Counted from the first letter of the stretch, positions 45,326 through 53,902 are shown. The stretch is 64,000 nucleotides of DNA from Crocinitomicaceae bacterium (GCA_030727405.1 JANRBR010000022.1:1-64000), one strand, 5' to 3'. Notes: generated by a model from the letters alone, not told the origin. Made by a program: numbers and translations.

Positions 45326-46285
45326 TTATTCGGAGAACAAAGATTCAACGAATAACTTGCGGTCGAATAATTGAAGGTCTTCCATTTTCTCTCCAATACC
45401 GATGTATTTCACAGGGATTTTCATTTGATCAGAAATACCAATGATGACACCGCCTTTCGCTGTTCCGTCTAATTTTGTTACCGCCAATGCATTGATGTCT
45501 GTTGCTTGAGCAAATTGTTTGGCTTGCTCGAAGGCGTTTTGTCCGGTTGATCCATCCAATACCAATAATATTTCATGTGGTGCACCTGGAATGATTTTTT
45601 CCATGACGCGTTTGATTTTCGTCAACTCAGCCATTAAATTCACTTTGTTGTGCAGTCGTCCGGCTGTATCGATGATGACAACATCCGCTCCTTGCGATTT
45701 AGCTGATTGTAAGGTGTCGAACGCCACACTCGCTGGATCAGCGCCCATTCCTTGCTGAACGATCGGCACATCGACGCGTTTGGACCAAATAATCAATTGT
45801 TCCACAGCTGCTGCACGGAAGGTGTCTGCGGCGCCAAGAACAACTTTTAATCCAGATGCTTTAAATTGGTGAGCGAGTTTTCCAATGGTGGTGGTTTTCC
45901 CCACGCCATTCACACCCACGACCATGATCACGTATGGATTTCCATCCGTAGGCTTTTCAATTTCTAGGTTTCCGTTTTGGTTGGAATTGTTTTCTTCTAA
46001 TAAAGCAATGATTTCTTCTCTGAGGACGCGGTTTAATTCGTCGGAACCCATCACTTTGTCTTTGGATACCCTGGCTTGGATGCGGCCAATGATTTTCAAG
46101 GTTGTTTCCACACCTACATCTGAAGTGATGAGCATTTCTTCTAAATCATCGAGTACTTCCTCGTCAACGTGTGATTTACCAACTAGGACACGTGCAATTT
46201 TCGAGAAAAACGATTGTTTTGTCTTCTCTAGTCCTTGATCTAGTGTTTCTTTTTTAGATTTCGAGAAAAAATCAAATAGTCCCAT
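45326..46285 (-). CDS. ftsY: Signal recognition particle receptor FtsY
   Basis: 319 residues, NG domain with a short N-terminal extension and no long acidic A domain. G1 'GVNGVGKTTTIGKL' (~123), 'DTFRAAAVEQL' (~157), 'DTAGRL' (~206) and 'TKLDGTAKGG' (~267). GTPase receptor for co-translational membrane targeting. It follows the rpmB-rpmG-DUF4295 genes; a terminator-like hairpin (46297-46328) lies between, and a TATCTTTA sequence (46290-46297, minus strand) may give ftsY its own start. Confidence 0.96.
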   Translation of the reverse strand: MGLFDFFSKSKKETLDQGLEKTKQSFFSKIARVLVGKSHVDEEVLDDLEEMLITSDVGVETTLKIIGRIQARVSKDKVMGSDELNRVLREEIIALLEENNSNQNGNLEIEKPTDGNPYVIMVVGVNGVGKTTTIGKLAHQFKASGLKVVLGAADTFRAAAVEQLIIWSKRVDVPIVQQGMGADPASVAFDTLQSAKSQGADVVIIDTAGRLHNKVNLMAELTKIKRVMEKIIPGAPHEILLVLDGSTGQNAFEQAKQFAQATDINALAVTKLDGTAKGGVIIGISDQMKIPVKYIGIGEKMEDLQLFDRKLFVESLFSE

Positions 46286-46296
46286 AGTTTAAAGAT

Positions 46297-46328
46297 AAAA
46301 AAAAAGCTCCCTGAACTGGAAGCTTTTT
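46297..46328 (-). terminator. Terminator-like hairpin between DUF4295 gene and ftsY
   Basis: AAAAAGCTCC (46301-46310) pairs with GGAAGCTTTTT (46318-46328) with one bulged A. On the minus strand a T-run follows. It may end or attenuate the ribosomal protein transcript before ftsY. Confidence 0.75.
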
Positions 46329-46347
46329 ACAAGGTTTTTTTTAAGGA

Positions 46348-46503
46348 TTAGTTCTTAGCGAACCATTCTTTCACTTTATCGTTGTGAACGATTTCCTCTT
46401 TGAATGTATAAGAATTCGATTTCTCGGATTTTACCATTTTAATCACTTTCGTATGTTCTTTACCGCCACCTTTTTGTAGGGAAGCTACAACTTTCTTTGC
46501 CAT
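46348..46503 (-). CDS. DUF4295 family small basic protein
   Basis: 51 residues read directly: MAKKVVASLQKGGGKEHTKV to the C-terminal VKEWFAKN. Known of the family: DUF4295 proteins are ~50-residue Lys-rich proteins in Bacteroidota, nearly always between rpmG and ftsY, as here. Size, charge and context suggest a ribosome-associated protein, but the function is not established. It starts 7 bases after rpmG. Confidence 0.92.
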   Translation of the reverse strand: MAKKVVASLQKGGGKEHTKVIKMVKSEKSNSYTFKEEIVHNDKVKEWFAKN

Positions 46504-46510
46504 GTCCTAG

Positions 46511-46699
46511 TTATTTAATTTCTTTATGAACAGTCATTCTCTTTAAGATCGGATTAAATTTCTTAATCTCCATGCGATCCGGTGTGTTTTTACGGTTTTT
46601 CGTCGTGATGTAACGCGACGTACCAGCCATTCCTGAATCTTTGTGCTCCGTGCACTCTAATATCACTTGGATGCGGTTACCTTTACTCTTCTTAGCCAT
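46511..46699 (-). CDS. rpmG: Large ribosomal subunit protein bL33
   Basis: 62 residues: '[20 protein letters not shown]' at the start, '[21 protein letters not shown]' split across ~28-48, and 'LKRMTVHKE' at the end. It has only one Cys, so it is the zinc-free (C-minus) form. Second gene after rpmB. Confidence 0.96.
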   Translation of the reverse strand: MAKKSKGNRIQVILECTEHKDSGMAGTSRYITTKNRKNTPDRMEIKKFNPILKRMTVHKEIK

Positions 46700-46731
46700 T
46701 TTCTTCTTATTTTATCTGTTTCGCAACAGTC

Positions 46732-46968
46732 TTATTTTAAAAAACCTTTCTGACGAGCCTCTTTGATACAAGCGGCGATGCCTTTCTTGTTAATCGTGCG
46801 AAGCGCAGAAGTTGAAATTTTTAATGTAATGTAAGCTTCTTCTTCTGGAAGGAAAAACTTTTTTGTAACCAAATTAGGGTAAAATCTACGTTTGGTTTTA
46901 CGATTTGAGTGAGAAACATTGTTCCCAACCATTACTGACTTACCTGTTAATTGACAAACTCTTGACAT
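46732..46968 (-). CDS. rpmB: Large ribosomal subunit protein bL28
   Basis: 78 residues from the ATG at 46968 (MSRVCQLTGKSVMVGNNVSH). A longer frame reaching 47130 runs through the promoter and is not used. 'NRKTKRRFYPNL' and 'STSALRTINKKGI' are typical L28. First gene of rpmB-rpmG-DUF4295(-ftsY). Confidence 0.96.
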   Translation of the reverse strand: MSRVCQLTGKSVMVGNNVSHSNRKTKRRFYPNLVTKKFFLPEEEAYITLKISTSALRTINKKGIAACIKEARQKGFLK

Positions 46969-47005
46969 GTCTTTAAAATTACTTATAAATGTAAAAAAGC
47001 GGATG

Positions 47006-47036
47006 CAAAGGTAACAAACTTTTGAAATTCCACAAA
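47006..47036 (-). promoter_or_regulatory. Consensus promoter of the rpmB operon
   Basis: On the minus strand TTTG (47036-47033), exactly 19 bases, TACCTTTG (47013-47006). Leader about 34 bases. Confidence 0.85.
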
Positions 47037-47089
47037 GGATTTTACGAATATTCCCAAAAAAAACTTTTACGCCTTGTTTTTTGCTGGAA

Positions 47090-47995
47090 TTATGCTTTCG
47101 CATTTCGTGGATGAAACGACAAAATAGCATCCCTCAAGAAGCGTTGATCGAGGTGTGTATATATCTCGGTCGTTGTGATGGATTCGTGTCCCAGCATCTC
47201 TTGGATAGCCCGTAAATTGGCGCCTCCTTCAATCAGGTGCGTCGCAAAACTATGCCGAAAGGTATGTGGGGAAATGTTCTTTTTTAGACCGATGGATTCT
47301 GCTAAATTTTTGATGATCGTAAAGACCATGACACGGGTTAATTGTGCACCTCTTCTGTTTAAAAAAACGATGTTTTCACTTCCCTTTTGAATGTTCAAAT
47401 GGTTCCGAATGTGTTGCTGATAAATGTCGATTTCTTTTTGTACTTGTGGACTCACCGGAACCAATCGTTCTTTGTTCCCTTTACCAATCACCCGGATAAA
47501 TCCTTCTTCAAAAAACAGATCAGAAAAGCGTAAGCCAACAAGTTCACTGACGCGCAATCCGCAACTGTACAATGTTTCGAGCATGGCGCGGTTTCGGTGC
47601 CCTTCGTTTTTACTTAAGTCAATCGCTGCGAGCAAGGAATCGATTTCTTCAATGGTCAGGACCTCTGGTAGTTTTCTTCCTAATTTTGGTTGTTCCAACA
47701 ATTCACTTGGGTCCTCTTTGATGAGGTTTTCAAGGAGGAGAAAGCCATAGAATTGTTTGATTCCGGAAATAATCCGTGCTTGACTACGTGCGCTAAGTCC
47801 AAGATCGTACAACGTCGTTAGAAATAGTTTTAAGTCGTCATAACTCAATTGATCGGGCAAGCTTGATTTGGACGAGGCAAACTCCTTTAGTTTATCCACA
47901 TCGTGCTGGTAGGCAAGAATCGAATTCTCGGCCAATCCTTTCTCGATTTTCAAGTATGAAACAAAATCCTTAATATAGCGTTCCCAATTCGACAT
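47090..47995 (-). CDS. xerD: Tyrosine recombinase XerD
   Basis: 301 residues. SAM-like N-terminal domain (~4-90), catalytic domain with Arg in 'YSCGLRVSELVGL' (~147), 'HTFRHSFATHL' (~241), 'LGHESITTTEIYTHL' (His ~267 and Tyr ~276). XerC/D resolves chromosome dimers at dif. The length and lone chromosomal setting argue for the housekeeping enzyme, not a phage integrase. Its ATG is only two bases from the divergent aroQ ATG. Confidence 0.92.
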   Translation of the reverse strand: MSNWERYIKDFVSYLKIEKGLAENSILAYQHDVDKLKEFASSKSSLPDQLSYDDLKLFLTTLYDLGLSARSQARIISGIKQFYGFLLLENLIKEDPSELLEQPKLGRKLPEVLTIEEIDSLLAAIDLSKNEGHRNRAMLETLYSCGLRVSELVGLRFSDLFFEEGFIRVIGKGNKERLVPVSPQVQKEIDIYQQHIRNHLNIQKGSENIVFLNRRGAQLTRVMVFTIIKNLAESIGLKKNISPHTFRHSFATHLIEGGANLRAIQEMLGHESITTTEIYTHLDQRFLRDAILSFHPRNAKA

Positions 47996-47997
47996 CT

Positions 47998-48411
47998 ATG
48001 AAAATTCTGATTGTAAACGGTCCAAATTTAAATTTACTCGGTTCCCGTGAAACACAAATATATGGGAATGTTTCGTTTGCAGACTTTTTAACGGAATTGA
48101 AATCGAAATCGAGTGCTGAAATCTCCTATTTTCAGTCCAATGTGGAGGGAGAACTGATCAATGTCCTGCAGGACGCCGACGCCGACGGAATCATCCTCAA
48201 TGCGGGTGGATACACCCATACGAGTGTCGCTTTGCGCGATTGCATTGCCGCGATTTCCACATCCGTTGTCGAAGTACACATCTCTAACATCACCGCTCGT
48301 GAGTCCTTCCGCCACGAATCGATGTTAAGTCCTGTTTGCGCCGGATGCATTTTTGGTTTCGGCATGAAGGGATACGAGATGGCCTTGGGGTATTTTGAAA
48401 CGATGTATTAG
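47998..48411 (+). CDS. aroQ: 3-dehydroquinate dehydratase, type II
   Basis: 137 residues. 'MKILIVNGPNLNLLGSRE' with catalytic Tyr in 'QIYGN' (~22), 'ILNAGGYTHTSVALRDC' (~74) and 'VHISNITARESFRHES' (~100). Third step of the shikimate pathway. Residue use is standard apart from a Gly in the usual NPGAYTH position. Its promoter must lie inside xerD. Confidence 0.95.
   Translation: MKILIVNGPNLNLLGSRETQIYGNVSFADFLTELKSKSSAEISYFQSNVEGELINVLQDADADGIILNAGGYTHTSVALRDCIAAISTSVVEVHISNITARESFRHESMLSPVCAGCIFGFGMKGYEMALGYFETMY
48023..48030 (-). promoter_or_regulatory. Possible -7 box for xerD inside aroQ
   Basis: The minus strand reads TAAATTTG within the first codons of aroQ (NGPNLNL region). TTTG occurs 24 bases upstream, longer than the usual 19. 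It overlaps conserved codons, so the match may be chance. Confidence 0.3.
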
Positions 48412-48473
48412 TATTCTATCTGAACCTTTTCCTTTCTTCGTTGTACCGGGCTGAAACCTTAAGTCTGATATCG

Positions 48474-49586
48474 ATGAAAAAAATCTTATTTTCCTTTTTA
48501 TTTCTTGCTGCAAGTGGCTTTAGTCAAGCACAAACGAGCGCAAGAAGAGTGCAATTAGTTATTTTGTTTGATACTTCCAATAGCATGGATGGATTGATCG
48601 AGCAAGCCAAATCCCGCATTTGGGCCATTGTGAACGAGGCCAGCGGATTAAACTACCAAGGACAAACACCAACTTTAGAAATTGCGATGTACGATTACGG
48701 CAATGAAGGATTGAGCATCGAAAGCAACTACATCCGTCAGCAATTTCCCTTTACAAACGATTTGGATTTGGTATCAGAAAAATTATTTGGACTGCGAACA
48801 AATGGTGGCTCAGAATATTGTGGTGCCGTGATTTCGACTTCTTTGAATCAATTGAACTGGTCTGCTGATCCAGCGGATTTAAAAATGATTTACATTGCGG
48901 GGAATGAGCCTTTTACGCAAGGGCCTATTTCGTACAAGGACGCTTGTCGATTGGCAGAATCGAAACATGTGTTCGTCAACACGATCTATTGTGGATCGTA
49001 TGAGCAAGGTGTGCGCGAGAATTGGAAGGATGGAGCAACGTGCTCGCGAGGGGATTACTTCAACATCAATTCAAATGACCGTGTGGTGACGATTCAAACG
49101 CCATACGACGAGCAAATCAACCAATTGAATATCCAATTAAATCAAACCTACATTTCTTATGGTAGTTTAGGAAAAGAAAACCGTCTGAAACAAAAACGTG
49201 AAGATGACAATGCCTTGTTGCAAGGTGTCGCAGTTTCTTCCGAGCGCGCCTTGGTGAAATCGAAATCGGTTTACTCCAATGGAAGTTGGGACATGGTAGA
49301 CGCAGTAAAAATGGATTCTACGATTGTTGGGAAATTGAAAGATGAAGAATTGCCTGAGGAACTCAAAGGAAAATCCACAGAGGAAAAAGAAGCGTATGTC
49401 AAACAGAAAAGTGAAGAACGCACGAAAATCCAAAGTGAAATCGGTCAATTAGGAAAGCAACGAGAGGCGTTTATCCAAGAGGAGAAAAAGAAACAAGCTG
49501 GACAAGCAACTGATCTCAAAGACGATTTCGGCACAGCCGTTTCCAAAAGTTTAAAAGAAAAAGCAATTTTGAACGGATTTAATTGA
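48474..49586 (+). CDS. Secreted VWA-domain protein
   Basis: 370 residues from the ATG at 48474 (MKKILFSFLFLAASG). A signal peptide ends ~QAQ (19). A von Willebrand A domain (~24-215) has the MIDAS motif 'DTSNSM' (~32). The last ~120 residues are a charged helical region rich in Lys and Glu, probably coiled coil. VWA domains bind proteins through a metal ion; no partner (BatA/MoxR type) is adjacent. Function unknown. Confidence 0.85.
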   Translation: MKKILFSFLFLAASGFSQAQTSARRVQLVILFDTSNSMDGLIEQAKSRIWAIVNEASGLNYQGQTPTLEIAMYDYGNEGLSIESNYIRQQFPFTNDLDLVSEKLFGLRTNGGSEYCGAVISTSLNQLNWSADPADLKMIYIAGNEPFTQGPISYKDACRLAESKHVFVNTIYCGSYEQGVRENWKDGATCSRGDYFNINSNDRVVTIQTPYDEQINQLNIQLNQTYISYGSLGKENRLKQKREDDNALLQGVAVSSERALVKSKSVYSNGSWDMVDAVKMDSTIVGKLKDEELPEELKGKSTEEKEAYVKQKSEERTKIQSEIGQLGKQREAFIQEEKKKQAGQATDLKDDFGTAVSKSLKEKAILNGFN

Positions 49587-49607
49587 TCTTTCGATTCATT
49601 TGATGCT

Positions 49608-49615
49608 TACATTTG
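49608..49615 (+). promoter_or_regulatory. Candidate -7 box for the ZIP transporter
   Basis: TACATTTG matches TAnnTTTG, 14 bases before the ATG at 49630. TTG lies 22 bases upstream (49583-49585). Confidence 0.45.
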
Positions 49616-49629
49616 TGTAAGAATCAGCT

Positions 49630-50454
49630 ATGAAAGAACTCGAACATTACTTCCAGCACATTGATCCAGTTTTTGCGGCATTTCTCGCAACGACCTTCAC
49701 ATGGCTCGTTACAGCAGCGGGAGCATCGCTTGTTTTCTTCTTCAAAAACATGCACCGCGGACTCCTCGATGGCATGTTAGGATTTACCGGTGGTGTGATG
49801 GTGGCTGCTAGTTTTTGGTCCTTGTTATTACCCTCCATCGAACTTTCCGAACGAATTTATCCAAGTATGTCTTGGATGCCAGCTGCCGTTGGATTCTTAG
49901 TCGGAGCTTTGTTTTTGTTCTTTTTAGATAAAAAACTTCCGCATTTACACATCAATTTCAAGGAGGAAGAAAGTGAAGGCGTGAAAACGCAATTGCATAA
50001 AACAACCTTGCTTGTGTTGGCGATTACATTACATAACATTCCTGAAGGACTAGCTGTTGGAGTACTTTTTGGCGCCGCAGCACATGGAATGGAAGGTGCA
50101 ACCATCTCTGGTGCGATTGCATTGGCTATTGGTATTGGGATTCAAAATTTCCCTGAAGGATTTGCTGTAGCGATGCCTTTAAGAAGGGCAGGGGCGAGCC
50201 GCTTTAAAAGTTTCATGTATGGACAATTATCGGCGATAGTTGAACCGATTGCAGGCGTCATCGGAGCCGTTGCCGTAATCTACATGGAACCCATTTTGCC
50301 TTTTGCACTGTCGTTTGCGGCTGGAGCAATGATTTTTGTGGTGGTGGAGGAAGTGATTCCCGAAACCCAGCGGGACAAATACACGGATGTTGCCGTACTT
50401 GGTTTCATCGGTGGCTTCCTCGTAATGATGATTTTAGATGTAGCCTTGGGCTAA
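49630..50454 (+). CDS. ZIP-family divalent metal transporter
   Basis: 274 residues with about eight transmembrane helices. Metal-site motifs 'ITLHNIPEGLAVG' (~137) and 'GIQNFPEGFAVAM' (~172) are the TM4/TM5 signatures of the ZupT/GufA subfamily. Likely zinc or iron uptake. It ends 3 bases from the convergent toxin gene. Confidence 0.93.
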   Translation: MKELEHYFQHIDPVFAAFLATTFTWLVTAAGASLVFFFKNMHRGLLDGMLGFTGGVMVAASFWSLLLPSIELSERIYPSMSWMPAAVGFLVGALFLFFLDKKLPHLHINFKEEESEGVKTQLHKTTLLVLAITLHNIPEGLAVGVLFGAAAHGMEGATISGAIALAIGIGIQNFPEGFAVAMPLRRAGASRFKSFMYGQLSAIVEPIAGVIGAVAVIYMEPILPFALSFAAGAMIFVVVEEVIPETQRDKYTDVAVLGFIGGFLVMMILDVALG

Positions 50455-50457
50455 ATC

Positions 50458-50790
50458 TTAATACGTCAAGATTTCATTCAAGAATTTTTTAATCAACTGA
50501 ACTTCGTTTTCTTCGATGGCACCAATGCGCTTTGTTAGCCGATCCTTCGATATGGATCGAATGTGATGCGTCAGAACTTCAGATTCAGTATCAAGTCCGT
50601 TTTGTTCCGTTGCTTGAAGTACCACATCTCCTTTGTAATGCTTGATTTTTGTTGTCAGTGGACAGCAAATAACCGTGTTCAAATAAGTATTCAGTAAGTT
50701 TCCACTAACGATCACCACTGGACGCATCCCAGCCTGTTCGCTTCCTTTGACTGGACTCAAATTGGCAAACCAAAGTTCTCCCTGCTTCAT
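50458..50790 (-). CDS. MazF/PemK-type toxin
   Basis: 110 residues. 'MKQGELWFANLSPVKGSEQAGMRPVVIVSGN' region (positions ~1-31) and 'NTVICCPLTTKIKHYKGDV' match the MazF/PemK SH3-like endoribonuclease fold. It is preceded by an RHH antitoxin gene that overlaps its start by 4 bases. Family members cleave mRNA at short sequence motifs; the specificity here is unknown. Confidence 0.9.
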   Translation of the reverse strand: MKQGELWFANLSPVKGSEQAGMRPVVIVSGNLLNTYLNTVICCPLTTKIKHYKGDVVLQATEQNGLDTESEVLTHHIRSISKDRLTKRIGAIEENEVQLIKKFLNEILTY

Positions 50791-51032
50791 AGTGATTCGG
50801 GATCTTTGAGTTGCTTGTGGTATTCAGCCATTCCTTCCTCGGCGATTTGAAAAAGATTGGTATCCTCGCTCATTTCTTTATACGAACGAACATAGGCCGC
50901 TTTATTCAATTCTTCCAAGTAAAGACTAAGCGCCTTTTCGATGATTTTATTTTTGGGAATACCGAATTCCTTCGATTTTTCCTGCAATTGCTGCAAGAGA
51001 CTTTCTGGAAGTGTGCTGGTGAATGTTTTCAT
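50787..51032 (-). CDS. Ribbon-helix-helix antitoxin of the MazF pair
   Basis: 81 residues from the ATG at 51032 (MKTFTSTLPESLLQQL). An upstream ATG at 51077 would add 15 residues crossing the operator-like repeat. The N-terminal ~45 residues are an RHH DNA-binding fold ('KNKIIEKALSLYLEEL'), the acidic C-terminus is the toxin-binding part. The antitoxin-toxin order is normal. Confidence 0.88.
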   Translation of the reverse strand: MKTFTSTLPESLLQQLQEKSKEFGIPKNKIIEKALSLYLEELNKAAYVRSYKEMSEDTNLFQIAEEGMAEYHKQLKDPESL

Positions 51033-51055
51033 TATATATGTATAAAACATAAATA
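51033..51055. promoter_or_regulatory. Operator-like palindrome upstream of the antitoxin
   Basis: TATGT-ATAAA-ACATA (51037-51051), extendable by three further pairs on each side with one mismatch. It overlaps a near -7 box (TATGTTTT on the minus strand). RHH antitoxins typically bind such short inverted repeats to repress their own operon. Confidence 0.4.
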
Positions 51056-51075
51056 TAGTGATTTTTTTCAAAAAC

Positions 51076-51114
51076 AAAAAAAAAGCCCTGACGATGCTGT
51101 CAGGGCTTTTAATT
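51076..51114 (-). terminator. Terminator of the phosphohexomutase gene
   Basis: AAAAGCCCTGAC (51081-51092) and GTCAGGGCTTTT (51099-51110) with loop GATGCT. The long A-run before it becomes a T-run on the minus strand. One base differs from the loop of the rpmH terminator. Confidence 0.9.
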
Positions 51115-51132
51115 ATGTGAACGAATGTACTT

Positions 51133-52542
51133 TTATTGACAAATCGTTTCTTCTGTTGCCTTCAAAATTTCACGCACTTCCTCCAATGTTGGTGCTTCGG
51201 CGTAGGTGCGAAGAACAGGCTCCGTTCCCGAAGGACGAATCATGACCCAACGTTTGTCATCGAAGAAATACTTGAATCCATCGATGGTTTTCAATTCTGA
51301 AACTTCGTATTTCCCAAAGGAAGTGTAATTATTTCCTTTGCAGTTTGCAATGATTTTTTGTTTTAAGTCCTCCGTAATGTGCAGGTCGTTGCGTTCAAAT
51401 TTAAATGGCCCAACGATTTCATATACTTCATCAATCAATTCATCCAATGTCTTGCCAGATTTCGCCATGAATTCCCAGATGATTAATCCCATCCAGATTC
51501 CGTCGCGCTCTGGAATGTGTCCTTTCACAGCAATTCCACCGGATTCTTCTCCACCCAGCAGGACATCGTCCTTGATCATGATGGAAGCAATTTCCTTAAA
51601 TCCAATTTTAGTGGTTTGAACTTCGAGTCCATAATGTGCACATAATTTCTCCACACGTGGTGTCACACTGAAAGCGATGACTACTTTACCCGTCATTTGT
51701 TTGTATTTCACCATGTAGTGAATCAACAAGAGGATGATGTGGTGCGAATCGATGAATTCTCCTTTTCCATTGTATAGTCCAATGCGATCTGCATCACCGT
51801 CAGTCGCCAAGGCGCAAGAAACGTTTCCATCTGCTTTGATGAATGCCTCCAATTCCTGCAAGTTTTTCGCAATCGGTTCGGGAGCTTGTCCACGGAAAGA
51901 AGGGTTATGGTCGCAATGCAATAACTGTGTTTTTGGTAAAATCAAAGGCATTACGCGTTGACCAGCACCGTACATAGCATCGTAAACCAAGTTCATTCCT
52001 GAATTGGAAATGGCCTCCAAATCAAAGTTCTTTTTCACGTGATCCACGTAGCGTGTTTCAATGTCCACGATTTCTATTTTTCCAGCTTGAATGGCCGCAT
52101 CCATGTTGATCGATTTATAATCGATTGAGCAAGTGTCCGGAATGATGTCTTCTACCTCTTGAACTTTTTCAGGTTCTAGTGGTCCACCAAAAAACGCTTT
52201 TAATTTAAAACCGTTATAGGAAGGGGGATTGTGGCTAGCGGTTAAAATGATTCCAACTTCGCAAGATAATTGAAATGCTGCTAAGGAAATCATAGGGGTG
52301 GATACAAATCCTTTTGTCATCCGAACCGAAATTCCTTGAGAAAGCAGGACTTTTACAGCGGTTTCCATAAATAGTTCTCCGCCGAAACGACAATCGTGAC
52401 CGATGATCACACGTGGATTTTCGTAATTTTTCTTTAACCAAATACCTGTAGCTTCGGTAATGCGAGCGACGTTTTCAACGGTAAAATCATCTGCAATGAT
52501 GGCTCTCCATCCGTCTGTTCCAAATTTTATTTTCTGTACCAA
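51133..52542 (-). CDS. Phosphoglucomutase/phosphomannomutase family protein
   Basis: 469 residues. Phosphoserine loop 'ILTASHNPPSYNGFKLK' (~100), metal loop 'ALATDGDADRIGLYNG' (~245), sugar-binding 'GGEESGGIAVKGHIPERDG' (~334) and phosphate loop 'RPSGTEPVLRTYAE' (~438). It interconverts hexose 1- and 6-phosphates; glucose, mannose or glucosamine specificity is not decided. Promoter box at 52563. Confidence 0.92.
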   Translation of the reverse strand: MVQKIKFGTDGWRAIIADDFTVENVARITEATGIWLKKNYENPRVIIGHDCRFGGELFMETAVKVLLSQGISVRMTKGFVSTPMISLAAFQLSCEVGIILTASHNPPSYNGFKLKAFFGGPLEPEKVQEVEDIIPDTCSIDYKSINMDAAIQAGKIEIVDIETRYVDHVKKNFDLEAISNSGMNLVYDAMYGAGQRVMPLILPKTQLLHCDHNPSFRGQAPEPIAKNLQELEAFIKADGNVSCALATDGDADRIGLYNGKGEFIDSHHIILLLIHYMVKYKQMTGKVVIAFSVTPRVEKLCAHYGLEVQTTKIGFKEIASIMIKDDVLLGGEESGGIAVKGHIPERDGIWMGLIIWEFMAKSGKTLDELIDEVYEIVGPFKFERNDLHITEDLKQKIIANCKGNNYTSFGKYEVSELKTIDGFKYFFDDKRWVMIRPSGTEPVLRTYAEAPTLEEVREILKATEETICQ

Positions 52543-52562
52543 GTTGAATCAATTTTGTCCGA

Positions 52563-52593
52563 CAAAGATACGGAATTCCGAAGTCTTATTAAA
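52563..52593 (-). promoter_or_regulatory. Promoter of the phosphohexomutase gene
   Basis: On the minus strand TTTA (52593-52590), 19 bases, TATCTTTG (52570-52563). One mismatch in the -33 element. Confidence 0.6.
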
Positions 52594-52604
52594 TGGGACG
52601 GCAA

Positions 52605-53870
52605 TTATTTCGTGAAAGCACGAATTGTTTTTTCGATGATGGCAACGCAATCCATTAATTGACTTTCCGTGATGACCAAAGGCGGAGCAAATCGAATGAT
52701 GTTTCCATGCGTTGGTTTGGCCAAGAGTCCATTGTCTTTCAAAGCAACACAAAGGTTCCATGCGGTTTGACTATCTGGCGAATCGTTGACTACAATTGCA
52801 TTGAGCAATCCTTTTCCGCGTACTTTTAAAATCAAGTCATTGCTTTCGATGATACGGTTCATTTCTTTTCTGAACAGTTCACCTAGACGTCGGGCGTTTT
52901 GAATCAAATTTTCTTCGTAAACGACTTCTAATGCTGCGACAGCTACTTTGGCAGCGATTGGATTTCCACCAAAGGTTGAACCGTGTTGTCCAGGTTTGAT
53001 GACCATCATGATTTCATCGTCCGCTAGTACAGCCGAAACTGGATAAACACCACCAGAAAGTGCTTTTCCTAAAATGAGAATATCTGGACGATTGTATGTT
53101 GCAGTTTGACGCTCACATTTGTGCTCGCAAGTACAGTTTCCACACGTCGCTAGTAAACTTCCTGTTCGAGCGATGCCTGTTTGAACTTCATCCGCGATAA
53201 ATAACACGTCGTTTTCAAGGCAAAGTCTTTTTGCTTCCGATAAATAATTGTCCGCTGGTGTGTAAACTCCCGCTTCACCTTGAATTGGTTCCACTAGAAA
53301 TCCCGCAACATTTTTTCCTTTCAATGCTGTTTCTAAAGCCGAAACGTTATCGTATGGAATGGAAACAAATCCAGCAGGATAAGGACCGAAGTTTTTGTTT
53401 GAATCGGGATCACTGGAAAACGAAACGATGGTGGTCGTTCGACCATGAAAGTTTCCTTCACAAACAACAATGATGGCTTGATTTACTTCTATTCCTTTTT
53501 TCTCGTATGCCCATTTTCGACATAATTTAATCGCAGTTTCAACGGCTTCAGCTCCCGTATTCATTGGAAGCACTTTGTCAAAGCCAAAAGTTTCCGTCAC
53601 AAATTTTTCGTAATATCCCAGTGTGTCGTTGTAAAAAGCGCGCGAAGTCAAGGCCAAGGTTTGCGCTTGATCAATCAAAGCTTTCGTAATTTTCGGATGA
53701 CAATGTCCTTGGTTCACTGCGGAGTATGCCGATAAAAAATCGTAATATTTTTTCCCATCTACGTCCCAAACAAAAACACCTTCTCCCTTTGTTAAAACAA
53801 CTGGCAACGGATGATAGTTGTGTGCTCCGTATTGATCTTCTAAGGCGATGTGTTGATTTGCTTGGCTCAT
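52605..53870 (-). CDS. rocD: Ornithine aminotransferase with a Cys-rich insert
   Basis: 421 residues. Class III aminotransferase: '[19 protein letters not shown]' (~42), '[17 protein letters not shown]' (~100), 'EPIQGEAGV' (~194), '[14 protein letters not shown]' (~224) and PLP Lys in 'ILGKALSGG' (~270). It makes glutamate semialdehyde from ornithine. At ~242-251 it carries '[10 protein letters not shown]', four cysteines within ten residues, right after the PLP Asp motif and absent from the mammalian and E. coli-type proteins I know. Confidence 0.93.
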   Translation of the reverse strand: MSQANQHIALEDQYGAHNYHPLPVVLTKGEGVFVWDVDGKKYYDFLSAYSAVNQGHCHPKITKALIDQAQTLALTSRAFYNDTLGYYEKFVTETFGFDKVLPMNTGAEAVETAIKLCRKWAYEKKGIEVNQAIIVVCEGNFHGRTTTIVSFSSDPDSNKNFGPYPAGFVSIPYDNVSALETALKGKNVAGFLVEPIQGEAGVYTPADNYLSEAKRLCLENDVLFIADEVQTGIARTGSLLATCGNCTCEHKCERQTATYNRPDILILGKALSGGVYPVSAVLADDEIMMVIKPGQHGSTFGGNPIAAKVAVAALEVVYEENLIQNARRLGELFRKEMNRIIESNDLILKVRGKGLLNAIVVNDSPDSQTAWNLCVALKDNGLLAKPTHGNIIRFAPPLVITESQLMDCVAIIEKTIRAFTK

Positions 53871-53902
53871 AAGTTGAGGGTAAATGTTGCTAAAATTGGC
53901 TC

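Noticed and set aside
47090-47995. Phage or transposon integrase marking a mobile element
   Set aside because: Length, motifs and housekeeping neighbours fit chromosomal XerD; no att sites or phage genes are present.
50811-51245. 144-codon plus-strand frame across the antitoxin and the terminator
   Set aside because: It runs through a terminator hairpin and antisense to two real genes.
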